From NCBI GenBank assembly GCA_009741485.1, contig CM019214.1, forward strand, positions 27,418,081 to 27,482,080: a stretch of 64,000 bases of DNA, in the 5' to 3' direction. Origin of the DNA: Malurus cyaneus samueli. Lineage: Eukaryota > Chordata > Aves > Passeriformes > Maluridae. A program made the position numbers and the translations under genes. This document shows, in pieces, positions 25,301-37,537 of this stretch. The stretch's first letter is position 1, and every line of letters starts with the position of its first letter. The notes beneath the pieces were generated by a model. It was not told the origin of the DNA and did no database searches. It saw only the letters and a list, made by a program, of their open reading frames with translations.

Positions 25301-28300
25301 CACTCACTGACAATATCATGGACTAACATGGAATTATTAAAAGATTTCTCCAGCATTAAATATGACCAGTGATATTGTTTGCATTTTTTTCAAAAAGCAC
25401 AAAAAAATCATAGGAAATATCTTAGTTTGTAAAAAGTTTCTTAAAAGATATTGTGGTTGTAGATTTCATTACTTCCTACACAGAAGTATTACAGCTGCTG
25501 TTTCATCAGAAAACACCACTGCCAGTGACAGGTATGTCTTAAAAATTGGGCTTATTTCAGTTGCTTCTAATTAAAAATGAGAGCATCTGATATTACTCAG
25601 CCACATCATTTGTAATTGAGTCAGAAAAGAATCTCTGTATCCTGTGACACAGAGCTGGTATTGAGATCTCTGCCAGTTGCAAAACATGTTGTTTCCTTGA
25701 AACATATAAATTGGACAAACACAGAATAAAATAAAAAAAAAAATCTCTGATATTATTTTTGTAACATGGCATATTGGATTTCAGCTGGAGAAGTACAGAT
25801 TCCTAAAAATATCCATGAATTTTCATACATACATTCCAAAATTTCAATTGTTTTTTAAGAAAGTAATATCGATACCCAATAAAGAAAAACAGAGTTTAAA
25901 AAATATTGTATATTATTGTGGAAATATACAGAGAACCATCAAAGTTACTTCTCAAAAATTTAAAGATGTCGTATTTTTCCTTGCAGATTTTAAGTCTTAA
26001 CTTGTCTAGAACATCCATGCAATTCTCTGTGTATGATTGGTTTTATAGGTTATGTATCTATCAGTCAGATTGCACTTTGTGAGAAAAACAATTTAAGTCA
26101 TTTTGTGTTCATCTGATTAAACTACACATATGCTATGTATCCACATTTTAAAGGTTATTTATAATATTTTGTCCAATTATTATGACAACAGAGAAATGTA
26201 TTACATTGACATTAGAGTTCAACATACTTGTTTATTATATGTAAGCCATGAAAATACACTTTTAAAAGTTATCATAAGAATGTAAGTCTTTTTAAGGTCA
26301 AGCATATGCTTTCAGCATTATTTTTGCATTGTAATTTTGGAGATAGAAGATTTTATTTAAAATCTTAGTCAACATAAGGATTTAGGAATAAAAAAATCTC
26401 CTTCAGAAGACTGAAGAAGACAGTGTGTGCTGTCACTGCCTCTAGGCCTGACTATAAAAGAAGTGTGAAATATTGAGTGAAAAGAGTTTCTCAAATACTA
26501 CAGACAGAATTTTTCAGATCCTACACAATCTTCTAAGAACAATAGTGAAATAATGGGTGGCCAGACTGCTGGTAAAACAGCCAGCAGAGTACTATATCTT
26601 ACCTTATCTATCCTTTAGTAAGAACCATAAAATGAGCCACAAAGTGTCTTTTTATACGTTTATTGTAATCTACTTCACAATGCTGGATGTAATTAGGCTT
26701 AGTGAGTATAGTAATCTTACCTTTTTTAAAGATTATTTTCACTACACTTTTTAAAATCATTTCCCAGCCTTTGTAAAAAGAATAAAATTCTTCTGTAACC
26801 CTCAACTGATCAGCTTCCCCCATTATTGAGAGTAGGTCAGCTTGTCAAATCTGTGATCATAGCAACACTCTTTGAATGGCAAAATCACTTTAAATACTGC
26901 ACAACTATGGCAAATGAATAGAAAGACTCTTCTCTATGGGCATGTTTCCCTGAAAAGGTAGAAGAAACTTGTGATAGAGAAATAGAGAAATTCATACCTC
27001 ACTGTGGATTGGGCTGAGAGCTATAACTTTCTAATCCTTTTAAAATGGACCAGTTCAGCTCTGAGACTGTCAGATCAGTGATTCCTTCCCATCCACCAGT
27101 TCCAAGTAAATGCTACAGCCAGTCCTCAGTTCTGCTAGGAAATGAAATAAAAAAGGCATTGCTCTCTTCATTGCTTTCACAAAGACACCAAAGGAATCCA
27201 GGGACCCAGGAGCCCAAGGTGCCATGAGACACTCAGAGAACTGCAGGTGTCCACTGAGCTGTTATTGCCTCTGCTGCCAGGGGGTGCATCTGTCAGTCTC
27301 TGTTGTGCTCTGTCCTACAGCTCATCTGTCTCAGTCATGGGTTGTTTTCCTTGAAAAAAACCCTGCTTAGACATGGCAGCCCAGGCAGATTCTACTAGAT
27401 TTTTTTCGGAAGGCATCAACCCATTTTGCTCAATTTCAGTGCAAAGCAGGAAAAGACTTCCAAGATCATGAAGGTTTCAACAACTTCGACATCATTTTCT
27501 AAGGGCAGAGCAAAATATGGGTTCTGTGCAGGTTTCAGCCTCTCACAAACCTCTCAGATTTAACCTTACTGTTTTTATTGCCATTTGCCAACACAGCACT
27601 GATCCACAGAATGGTTTCTCACCCTGAGTCTGAGAGAAAATGTTTCAGAAAAAGGTGAGTGAAGCCCCAGAATGAACAGGTGCAGAATAATCTCTCTGTG
27701 AGGGTAGCATCAACCTAACCTTCACTAACTGGTAGTTCCCTAATGCTCTTGCAAACCATAAGCATATCCTGTACATTACTTATCCTGTCTAATTAACTAT
27801 GAATGTTCCTATTATCTGTATCTAATCATTCTTTTAAATCCTGCTAAGCCCTTTGCTTCAATTATATTTTAGCAAGCAGTCCTAATAGATAATTACACAG
27901 CACATAAGGAGCATTTCCTTTAAATCATGGTTAAATATGTTGTTTCCCAATTTCACATACCATCCATTTTGTCTTCTGAGACCCATAAAAAGAGTATCCC
28001 AATTACATTCCCTCTGCTGAAATTTCCAGTGTTTTGTTTACGTCCCTTGGTCTTTCTTATTTGGTCTCCTTCCTAGCATGAAGTATGTCACACTCTCATG
28101 ATGCAGAGATTTCTACATAATCCTCATGATTTTAGCTCATCAGCATGAAACTTCAGTTTAGGCTTTATTTTGCTCTGCTTTGTTGTTCTTAGATGTGACT
28201 ACCATCATTTGGCATACTCTCAGTTTACATAACCATATTCTCCTCCATCTCCTTGTCTATCTTAACAAAGTTTGATTTTTACTACTGATGTTTCATATTA

Positions 28301-29012
28301 GAAGCAGAGATTTTCATTACAGTTCAGATGGTGAAAAAAAATATTTTTCCTGTATGTTGACAGAGACGTTTGTTTCCAGCAGTCCCTAGAAGCTCTGTTT
28401 AATCCAAAGTAGATAACATTATTTGTCATACATAGCTACAATTATAAAAATCCTGTGACAGGCTTTAACAAAAACACTTTGGGTCTCAGCACTGTGTGCT
28501 TAACTATTAAGGACGGTCTGGAATTTTTCAGCAAAACATTTTTATATTGAAATATAGCTTCTATTTCAAATGTTCCATTCTTCTAGAGAAACATTCAGTG
28601 GTAACCTTTCTATCTGTATTAAGTTCACATGAAACTGTGAAAATAATAAGTGTGTTGGTGCATATATGCATGTAAAAAAGAGAGGGAAAAAGAAAAAGGA
28701 AGGAGGGAGGCAAGGAGGTTGCCAGTGCTATAGAGTTGGGTAAAGAGTGATGAGAATCAAGAGTCGCTCAGAATGCTGAAATACATGGATGTATATTTGG
28801 ATTTCCCATCTATCAGAACCACCTGGCATTTCAACAAAGAAGTTTAAAGGATCCAAACTGCTCAAAGGTCTAATTTTCTTATAAAGTGCAATTCTCCCTT
28901 TATTTATCAGTCCCATCTCATGGAATCTGCTCTTACAATGAGACTGAGAAACAGACATTTTCTTTTCAAAGGCAGCACTTATCTCCCCTTTTTACATTAA
29001 TCACAGTGTTTT
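22357..29012. other. Non-coding stretch, no gene seen
   Basis: No supported gene. The best open frame is 134 codons (23953-24357 plus), overlapped by a 65-codon frame, and it is unrecognised. The stretch 25300-26800 is particularly AT-rich. A purine-only-like tract runs near 28674-28716. No CR1 or other interspersed repeat was recognised. Confidence 0.55.
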
Positions 29013-29060
29013 ATAATTCTATAATTCTATAATTCTATAATTCTATAATTTTATAATTGG
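29013..29060 (+). repeat. 8-bp tandem array, unit ATAATTCT
   Basis: Four perfect units (29013, 29021, 29029, 29037) are followed by two degenerate ones ending at 29060. Read in another phase the unit is ATTCTATA, one base from the octamer ATTCTATG that ends avian CR1 elements in tandem. No CR1 body is recognisable on either side, so this is either a very 5'-truncated CR1 tail whose octamers expanded, or an unrelated microsatellite. Confidence 0.9.
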
Positions 29061-31020
29061 TTCAATTAATTTACTAGTTAATGAAGAACTGATTTCTCTG
29101 GTTTTGATCTCATGACCATGACATTTTGAAAGAAAGATGTAACATTTACTACCATCATATTGTCAGGTGCAGAAACTAATTTTAGTACTTTGTGTCATTT
29201 CTACCCTTCTTTTCTCATATACTTTAGAACTGCTACCCCAAACCTCGGCACAGATTAGTGTTAGATCTCATTTATGAATGTCAACTATTACTTGTAAGAA
29301 GAACACAAACTTCTCCTGGCAACCTTCTTGTTCTTCTATTGGAGATATGTTTCAGTGGACATTTTAATTTTTACATGCTTCAGGGACCAGAGAACCAAAT
29401 TATTTTTTGGATTGCATTTTCTTTGTGGTTGGCTAAATAAGAATTAAGGGAAAGCTGGCAAGGTGTGTGCGTTCATGGCCATTTGGCTGGAGGGGTCCAC
29501 ATGGAGAATCAGTAGAGCTGGCAGCAGAACTGACATGATTCAATGAGTCTCTGTTGCCACGACAGAGCTCGCCACCAGGGATGGCAAAAGTCTGCCCCAG
29601 ACATATGATACCTTTGGAGGAGGAAGCACCCTGAGAGGAAGGGGTGGGAGGAGGGCAAGCAGCTGCTGAGAGTCAAGAAATTATGGATGAACAAGCATAT
29701 ACAGCTCATGGCACCGGTTGTCTGGGGGTGGTCAAATATTGATGGAGGTGGGTCTATTATAATCTTAATTTGCCCTTGCTAACTGCCATGCAAAAAAATA
29801 TCTGTAATTGGAGCACAAAGCAACGTGAAGACAGAGCTGGACTGCTGTGGAAACCTGAGGTGCCCCATGATTTTTCAGATACCTAAGCAATGTTTTACAA
29901 ATACATTTAATGTGTGGGCTGTGTAAACTCACAAATCACCTGAACACTACCGATCTGCACACTTAGGAACACTGAAGCAATTTCCAGTGTTTTTTTGAAG
30001 TTGCTCTTGAGGACAACAGCTGGTATTTATGATCCTACAAGGTGTAAGACACCTCCCTCTTTCCAAGGGTATTGTCACATGATGTGAGGCAGCTATGAGC
30101 ACGGGCTCAGCAGGTTTCACCTGGTGCATTCACGTGGTGCATGTTTGGTACTGCATTGTGCAGGTTTTTAATACTTGTGTAACAATACTACTGCTCAGCT
30201 CCAACCTGCCAGGGCCGTTCTGTGTGAAAAGATGAACACCATGTTCCTCCACATCACGTTCAGATTCTGAACAGAGAACAGAGTTATTCTCCAGCTCTCA
30301 ATAAAGCTCTGCCCTCAACAACCCCAGATTTTGGCACAGTGTGTCTTTACTGTCACAACACTGGTGACTGTTCTCTCATCTCTACAAACACACAAATACA
30401 CCCTTCAGTTGAATTTTGTCTTTCTAGAGAGGAGCTAGCGAAGATTTAATCTTCACTGATGCTCTGCTTGCTGATTTCACTCTTGAAAGTGAGGGTACTA
30501 AAATAAAGACACGACATGGTGAGTTTCTGGATGCTATGCATATTATAAGCAGCACACAACTTGGCTAAGAGGACTTCAGAAGCCAAATCAGCCAAGTTTT
30601 GGGGCTGCAAGCCCTGATGTAATTTGATAGGAACACGCCATCCTCTAACTCCCACCTTTTCAGGTGCAACCTTACCTGATCCCTGTGAGAACGGCAAACC
30701 ATTATGTTGCAAGTGGACACAAATTCTGGATACCATCCACCTCAGTCCCCCTGAGCTGGGTGCACTCAGGATCTGCATCTGCAGTGCTAGGAGGCCTTCC
30801 CAGGCACTGATCATCTGGCTGTGCTTCCCTTGGTTTTCCAGGCTCGAGGGTACATGTGGCTGAGTTGGCCAGAGCAGAATCTGATTCTCCCAATTCCTAA
30901 TTCATGACCTTTCATGCCAGGGGTGAGCAAGTCTCGCTTTAATCCGTGATTAAATCTGGCAAAGTGATAGAGAAGAAAGAAACCTAAACTTAACTGGAAT
31001 TTCCTGACTCCTAAAAAATC
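29061..31020. other. Non-coding stretch, no gene seen
   Basis: Unique-looking sequence. Open frames of 60-122 codons (longest 30446-30814 minus) overlap one another on both strands near 30450-30900 and show no recognisable domain. Confidence 0.55.
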
Positions 31021-31051
31021 ATGTATGTGTGTGTGTGTATATATATATATA
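31021..31051. repeat. Compound (TG)n(TA)n microsatellite
   Basis: Six TG units (31026-31037) run directly into seven TA units (31038-31051), preceded by ATGTA. This is a standard compound dinucleotide repeat and is likely to be length-variable. Confidence 0.95.
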
Positions 31052-31530
31052 ATTCTAAAAACAAAAATTATATAAAGGACCAAAAAATTACTGATATTTT
31101 CCTAGTGTGTCTTTTTCACTTTCTTTAAGTTAGGACCTCAGAGATTAGGGGATGAATCCTTTCTGTCCCTGCTCAGCAGTCACATCTGGAAGGTATAATA
31201 TTTGCTCAGGTATTTTCTGTGCACAGTCAGGGATTACATGTTCTGGCCATTGATGAGCACAGTTTTCCTATTGCTACAGTTTTAAATAAGTAAAATTGAA
31301 CAGGTGCAACCCAGACTTTGAGAGCAAAAGCTGGAGATTGCTGTGACATTAACACATGAAAGTATCCCAAATTTTTTTTTGCTGAAATAATCTATGGAAA
31401 AAAACCTTAAAACAAATGAAACTTTTTATTTATTTCCAAATAAGATAATTAAAAAAGAACAACAATGGCAAGGAAATGATAGATGTAGGCATTGAATGGG
31501 AAAATAGCATGAGAAAAATCTATCATTACC

Positions 31531-31571
31531 TTTTCAGACATCCAAGGTGTGTGAATCTTGGATGTCTAAAA
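31531..31571. repeat. Perfect 11-bp inverted repeat, 10-base loop
   Basis: AGACATCCAAG (31536-31546) is perfectly complementary to CTTGGATGTCT (31557-31567) around a 10-base loop. With one unpaired C at 31535 the stem extends by four T:A pairs (31531-31534 with 31568-31571). It could be a cruciform or RNA hairpin, a factor-binding palindrome, or the remnant of a small inverted-repeat element. The stem is short for a vertebrate pre-miRNA. Confidence 0.85.
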
Positions 31572-32508
31572 AGTTCAACTTCCTCCTTTGTCTGGAAATA
31601 TTTGAACACTTTTCTCTCCGTAGAGAAAAAAGTACTCATTCACTTCTTCAGGGAGAATAAACTCCTGTATGCTTTACAAGGAGTTTCTGCATGTCTTCAA
31701 ATAATAGGGTCAGTGAATTTTTCAGGATCCCATATAGATAGGAAAGCCTCAGGTCTCAGATAGAGAGACACATCATTTATTTCAGAGCATTCACTGCTTG
31801 TGGAGCTTGAGGTATGAGCACAAATCCACTCAAACAGACAAGAGAGCCAAATTTACTCCTGGATAAGGAGTGAAAATTAATCAAATGCTATTTCTTTTCA
31901 TTTTTGCAAATATGCGAATAATTGAAAAGATCAGAACTCTCTTTTCATGCTTGGATATAGTTTCTTCATTTTTTAAAAATTTATTTCAGTTCTTAACTGT
32001 AGATCTACTTGTATGGCTAAGGGAGGGGGTTTTCATCCATTACCCAATTGAGTATGAAAATAGGACATTTTTCTGTCAGTTATTCAGAAATGAATACAGA
32101 ATGAGCTCTTATGTCAAACTGGACGTTGGCAAGTTGTGCAATCACTTTCTAAAATACAAGTGATTTCTGGGAACACCAAACTTCTGCCATTTCAAACCAG
32201 CTTTCTCCTGGAATAAAACAAAGTCAGCTATCTTAACTACTACTATTCACCTGTAAACATGCATGATACTTTTACAAAAGAAAAAGCAATATTTCCTTTG
32301 CAACATCATAAAGGACCAAATAAACACCAATGACAATAGCAGGGCTGCCAGAAAGTCCCAAGCAAGGGAAATGTCACCGTTTATGGGTTCTGGGTGATGA
32401 TTACTAGGGTGGATATTCTCAGGCATGTCTGCTAGCTGGTGCCTGCAGCCTGGGCACTTTTACTCATTCATTGACTGAGCACAGTGTGAGTCATTAACCT
32501 TTCTATTT
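31572..32508. other. Non-coding stretch, no gene seen
   Basis: AT-rich sequence. A 97-codon open frame at 31870-32163 (plus) and the tail of a 95-codon one (31476-31763) are unrecognised. The hairpin at 31531-31571 lies inside the latter, which gives no hint of a coding role. Confidence 0.5.
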
Positions 32509-32537
32509 ACACACACACGTACGTACGTACACACACA
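32509..32537. repeat. (AC)n(ACGT)n(AC)n repeat
   Basis: An AC repeat is interrupted by a self-complementary ACGTACGTACGTAC core (32517-32530) and then resumes as AC. The whole tract is strictly alternating purine and pyrimidine, the composition known to favour left-handed DNA. It contains three CpG in a CpG-poor region. Confidence 0.95.
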
Positions 32538-32718
32538 TCCACAAGTACCTGTGCACATACCTACCCCGAACAGCCAGCCTTCCAAACACTTCTGAGCTGT
32601 AAACATTCATCATTTATTTGTTCTGGCAGCTACAGGCACTATTTCCTTCTAAGTATTTCCTAACATCTCCTGCAAACCTTCTCCTGGCCGTTCTCATCAA
32701 TGGCAATTGTTCTGCAGG

Positions 32719-32766
32719 CACACCCACACACGCAGCTCACACACACAGACGCAAACACACGCAGAG
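32719..32766. repeat. Degenerate CA-rich repeat
   Basis: CACA and CGCA words, broken by CAGCT and CAGACG interruptions, suggest an old decayed dinucleotide repeat. It lies about 180 bp from the AC/ACGT tract. Confidence 0.85.
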
Positions 32767-32991
32767 CAAACTGAAAATAGCAAATACGCCATTCAAGAAG
32801 GCTGTCATGGAAATAAAGTTCCAGGGCACTGGGCGAGTAAAACAAAACAACAAAAGGTTGTGCTTTTACGTCGGCTGCCGTGTCCCAGCTCTCCTTGCTT
32901 GCTAAAAAAAACAAACAAAAAAAGAATGGGCCAAAGCAGGTGAAATAGCTTGTGAAATGTTGGTCAATTCAACTCTTTCATTAGAGAAAAT

Positions 32992-33067
32992 AGTTTAAAT
33001 AATTATTTTGTTAGTTTAAGTAATTATCTTCAAACGTGTTAGTTTAAATAATTATTTTCAAATGTGG
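32992..33067. repeat. Three-copy AT-rich tandem repeat, 21-28 bp unit
   Basis: Units start with AGTTTAAATAATTATTTT at 32992, AGTTTAAGTAATTATCTT at 33013 and AGTTTAAATAATTATTTT at 33041. The second and third continue with CAAACGTG or CAAATGTG, which the first lacks. Each unit carries a TAATTA homeodomain-like core. Tandem slippage is the likely origin. Confidence 0.9.
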
Positions 33068-33084
33068 AAATATTTTTTGGGGAA

Positions 33085-33096
33085 AAAAAAAAAAGG
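33085..33096. repeat. A-run
   Basis: A simple run of about twelve A shortly after the three-copy tandem. No retroelement body is recognisable on its 5' side. Confidence 0.8.
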
Positions 33097-33689
33097 AGCA
33101 GGCACCTGACCAACTTTGATATATTTCAACTGAGGGCTTAGATCAAACATTAAACCTTCAAGAGTCTTGTTTCACCTAAGGTGGTAATGCATATTCAGCA
33201 TGGATTAGGAAACACAGATTTAAAGGTATTTGTGTGCTTAACTCTTGTGTTGTCAGGAGCTCATATACTTTGAAAAAATGTTTAAAGTTGAAATGAAAAG
33301 TTTAAAAATAACTTTAAAAACACCCTGAAGGGCATCTCCCTGGCAATTTTAGCATAATTTCTGAAATCACTCCAGGGTAACTGGTTCTCCAGTCACTAGG
33401 AGCTGGATATGTATTTGAATGATCAGGAGTCATAAAGTACACACCACAAGTGAAAGAGATCCAAAGAGAAGAAGGGCTACTCCTGGAGGAAGGAGGGTGT
33501 TTTGACCAAGGATCTCGTTGCTTCACCATGAGAAAAGAAAGGCCAGAGTTGGAGTTGCAGCCTCCTCCCCATTACCAGATCAGCATTGCCCTCTGGCCTC
33601 AGCTCCTGCATTAACTCAAGCATTTTGTGTTGTTCTTACATGGGTGTCTGCTCAAAACTGCCTGAGAGCTGTGTGCAGTTGGCCAAGCT

Positions 33690-33703
33690 GAGAGAGAGAG
33701 AGA
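33690..33703. repeat. (GA)7 microsatellite
   Basis: Seven GA units are followed by CATAAATAGAGAGAAAG, a short imperfect continuation. It is an ordinary simple repeat. Confidence 0.9.
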
Positions 33704-33799
33704 CATAAATAGAGAGAAAGGATGTCTCCTTTAGTAGGCAGCTCATCCTGTCTTCATTTAGTGTTCAGAGAGACTCCTCTCAGATGGCTGTGGATAGCC

Positions 33800-34900
33800 T
33801 ACATTATTAATTCCTGGTATTTTATTAGCTTGAAATCGTCATTATTTTTTTTAACTGGCTAATGTATTAAAAAAATAAAAAGATGGCTGTTGTTCAGAGG
33901 AAAGCTGCAGTGTCTTGGTCTTTGTTAATAATGTTGTAGATTTACACCTGAGATTAATACTTGCTGTTGTTTATTTTTATTTGCAAAATGAAGAATACAA
34001 CCCTTTCCTGTCTGACAGGGGTGCAGTGGCACCTAATAAATTCTTGTGTTGCATTTTTAGCTGCAGGTTAAAATGCTATGTGTACTGAACAAAGATAGCA
34101 GTTTCTAACACTTTTCTGGAATTCTGAATGTTGTTATGGACCATTGTTCTAAAAGCACCCTAGGGCTGTGATGGTGAATGAACAGACCCTGGAGGTATAG
34201 ATGTAGATGGAAGAAAATTATCAGCTTTTCTCTTTTTGATAGAAAGCAATGCTTTTATTTTTCTCTTTCACAAATCCAGATGTCATTGCTTCTATCTTTC
34301 TTTAACGCGTCTCAGTAGGTATCACTGTTGTAGGTTCCAGTTTCTCCTACCAGGCTGTATTTTCTCTGGTTAGCATTCTAACAGCTGATGGATAGAAGGA
34401 AACATAATTTCATCTTACCCTGTCTAACATCTAGTCTGTGCATCACCATGTATTCACACCCTACACCTACTCTCTTTTTCACTTTATGATGTTAGGTAAC
34501 TAGTTGAGTCTACCCGAAGCATTAGCTCGAGGGATCAGAAAGAACAGTGATTTCCAAACAGGCTTGAGGAATTTGGCAGACATTTAGAACATCTGTAGTT
34601 ATGCTTCTCTCTCCTGCTTGATGCTCAAATGTTTGCTGCCTGCGATTGCCTGGAGGAGCAGGAAAGCCTTTGTGGCACACACCCCGTTTATATCTGGGCA
34701 GAGAAGTTCTGATGCTTTCACTGTGCTGGCCAGAGCAAGAAACATGAAGACTGATGGGCAATTTCTGTAATTGCATGTTTCCGTGGAGCTATTAGCCAGC
34801 GAGTGGGATTCCTGCTGTTACAAATGTAACACGGGGAAGAAGTGTGCTGTCAAAATGAATTAAACATAGCTCCGGTTTAATTAGCAAAGTGGACTGCACT
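33800..34900. promoter_or_regulatory. Candidate conserved non-coding block (inference)
   Basis: No gene is supported. Two parts have the texture of vertebrate conserved enhancers. About 33800-34080 is rich in ATTA/TAAT words and CTGTCTGACAGG-like motifs. About 34770-34900 contains the inverted repeat TGTTAC-AAAT-GTAACA (34816-34831) and TTAATTAGC (34877-34885), a homeodomain-type site. This is an impression from motif content only, since conservation cannot be measured from one sequence. Confidence 0.25.
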
Positions 34901-37487
34901 GCAGCTGTCCAAGACTTTCTACTGAATATGCACTTTCACTTGCACGATCTAAAATGGAAAAGGGTCCCCTCACTTGAGCAAATGAATATGCAGGCCCCAG
35001 CTGGAAAGAGCAGAAGCACGGTACCCCTGCCAGACTGCTCACAGACCATATTTTACTCATCCTCACTTGCAGCCCACAAGAAGAGCAGCAAAGATGCCTT
35101 GAGGAGGGAGCTCACTGCCAGTGGGATGCTTAGTCCTAAAGCCTTGATGCAGAGGCACAGAGGCCCTAAAGGGAGTCCCTTTGGTAGGGAGCTCCTCAGA
35201 CACTGCACAAACACAAGTGGCACCGGGATGGGAAAATGTCTAGTCCTGGCATGAAAAAACTATTATTAAAGGCTAAGCAAATACCTGTGTACCCCTACAT
35301 TCGTCTACAAAGTTCCACAGCAGTACCTTGGAAGAAAGACTCTTCTCACCACTGACTTCTGCATTATGCTCAACTGAAGCTTTCGATTTTGTCCTTCATT
35401 ATGAATAAAAGAGTGTCAGGGTCCATGTTTCAAATGTTTATATAGGCTCTTCCATAAGACTTGGATTGAGTGAAGCAGAGCTGTGGTTGAATAAGTTCTC
35501 CTCTAATAATTCACCCTGCTGTGCTCTGATTTTATAACATGGACAGTATTTTGTACTGTACTCTAGCAGGCAGTACGTGATTCAAGGATAGTAAACATGT
35601 ATTTTGCTTTCCTTTTGCATCCATCAACTTTCATTACTTATCATTCAAAAAACTGAATAGCAAAATGTATAAGATACATCAAAAGCAGGAAAAAAATGAG
35701 AATATTCATTGATAGGATAAGGAGCCAAGCTGTACAAGCTAAAGGGTCTTCTATAATGAAACTTTGGTCATGTGAGCAGTTCAGATTAAAAAAAAATCAG
35801 CCTTTCCTTCTTTAGTTCCTTCTTCATGGAGAGCAATTAATGAGGCACAGTGTGCAAACATTCCTGAGTATCATTCATCACCTGGCTAATCTGCCTGTCA
35901 ACCTGCATAGCCATACCTTTCCACTAGAAATTTCCTCTCTCTCTTCCTGCCTTCCCTCCCTGCCCTGACCAGATCCCTTGTTTAGGAGAGTGGATATAGT
36001 GAAAGGAAGAAAAGAAATTAAGATAAGGAAATGAAGGAATACTTTCCCTGACAGTGCAGATGTATTAATTTCCATAATCAATCGTGGTATGATTGATGAC
36101 TTTTCTTGACACCGTCACCACAAAGGTTAATCCTAATGCTTTCATACGAAGAAATCACTTCCTGTTTTCTGTTTTAGAATTTCCTGATCCATCATAGAAC
36201 TTATTTTCCAGATATACTCAAGGACAGGAAACTTTTTATATCACTGTTGGATCTGAAAAGAATACCATCAGCAGCACTAGAATCAATCTCTGTGGACACT
36301 GGATTTTCCTGAAGTGTCTGATATTGGCTGCTGCCTCTTAAAAAATGATCCATTTTAATCTGACAACTTCTTCTAATCTCTCTTATTTCTCTGTGGTATA
36401 GTATTTTCACCATTTGTTTTACGCGCCTTATTCCAAGCCAGGTTATCTGAGAGAATAAATGGGAAATGGTTAATATTCAACCACAAGTTCAGAAATGCTC
36501 TCACACTTGAAGCACATTTGAATGATAAGGGGTCTGAAAGGAACCAGAGGAGGGTCAGATGCACAAATGGTTATGTCAGTATACTCCCACACCTCAGAGA
36601 AGCATCTAGTTATGTAGAACATCCCTTTATAGACATGCTTAATTCCATTCCATAGACATCTGATAACATCCTACAATTTAGCATAGGAAATAAATGAGTG
36701 TAACAAACAATAGGAGAAGGATGGTGAGCAGATTGTTTCTGAGCATGTGACTTAATGCAGATAAACCATAGGAATCCAAACCAAGCAGAGCTCCATTTCT
36801 TTTTCCATGTCAGGCTTTTCTGGACATTTTTTGATGCCTCATAATCTGCAAAATCTCAGCAATTATTCATCTAGAAATATCGGAGTATTTTATTTCCAAA
36901 GTAATGTATGAAAAGAGGAAAACAAAACAAAAATTGCTGTTGATCATCAGGCAGTCAGTATAAAAAGATATATTAAACTGGAATATTTGTGCTTAATGGA
37001 TAAAGTAGATAAAACTCTTAATTCATGCTCCCGCTAATCCCTCAGGTGAGGAAAAAAGTTCAATGTGATCATGCAGCTGAACCTCAGGCAAACATCTTGT
37101 GATGATTCTTTGATGGTAATCCAACTGGAAGATAAGAGGTAAAGAGGAAATGCCCGACACCAAATTGGAAAGCTTTAATTTCATGTTAAATTAATTATAA
37201 TTACATGTCAAAGATTTGCTTTTTAAATATACCTTCTAAAAAGAGGTACCGCAATTGATTTAAATGAGAGTCCTTTTTTACATTTTGGTGAAATAAAAAA
37301 AAAATCCTCAGCTCATTCTTTTCTGCTTTGTTCAGTTTCAAAAGTGTCATTTAAAGAGATAAATTAAAACAGCACATAATCCAATGGGAGAAGTTTACTG
37401 TCTCCAGTTACTTTGATTACTTCTGTTCAATCTTTTCAATACTACAGAACTTTTGGGAGGCATCTTTCTTGGACTGTTTACTGCCAA
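34901..37487. other. Non-coding stretch, no gene seen
   Basis: A 121-codon open frame at 34889-35254 (plus) is unrecognised and overlapped by a minus-strand frame. Near 37170-37210 there is a dense cluster of TTAATT/TAATTA words flanked by CATG, another possible homeodomain cluster. No repeats were recognised. Confidence 0.5.
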
Positions 37488-37537
37488 ATAAAAAAAAAAA
37501 TTAAAAAAAAAAAAAAAAACAGAAAAAACAAAAAAGG
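37488..37537. repeat. A-rich low-complexity tract
   Basis: Runs of 11 A (37490-37500) and 17 A (37503-37519), separated by TT, are followed by further A6-8 runs broken by single C or G. An AAATAAA word leads into the tract, but no processed-transcript body is recognisable upstream. Confidence 0.9.

Noticed and set aside
32599..32615. A word resembling the miR-30 5' end (TGTAAACAT)
   Set aside because: Only the seed-length portion matches and no complementary arm is found nearby.
37380..37537. Possible processed pseudogene ending in the A-rich tract
   Set aside because: The sequence upstream of the A tract reads as no gene, and no target-site duplication was seen.
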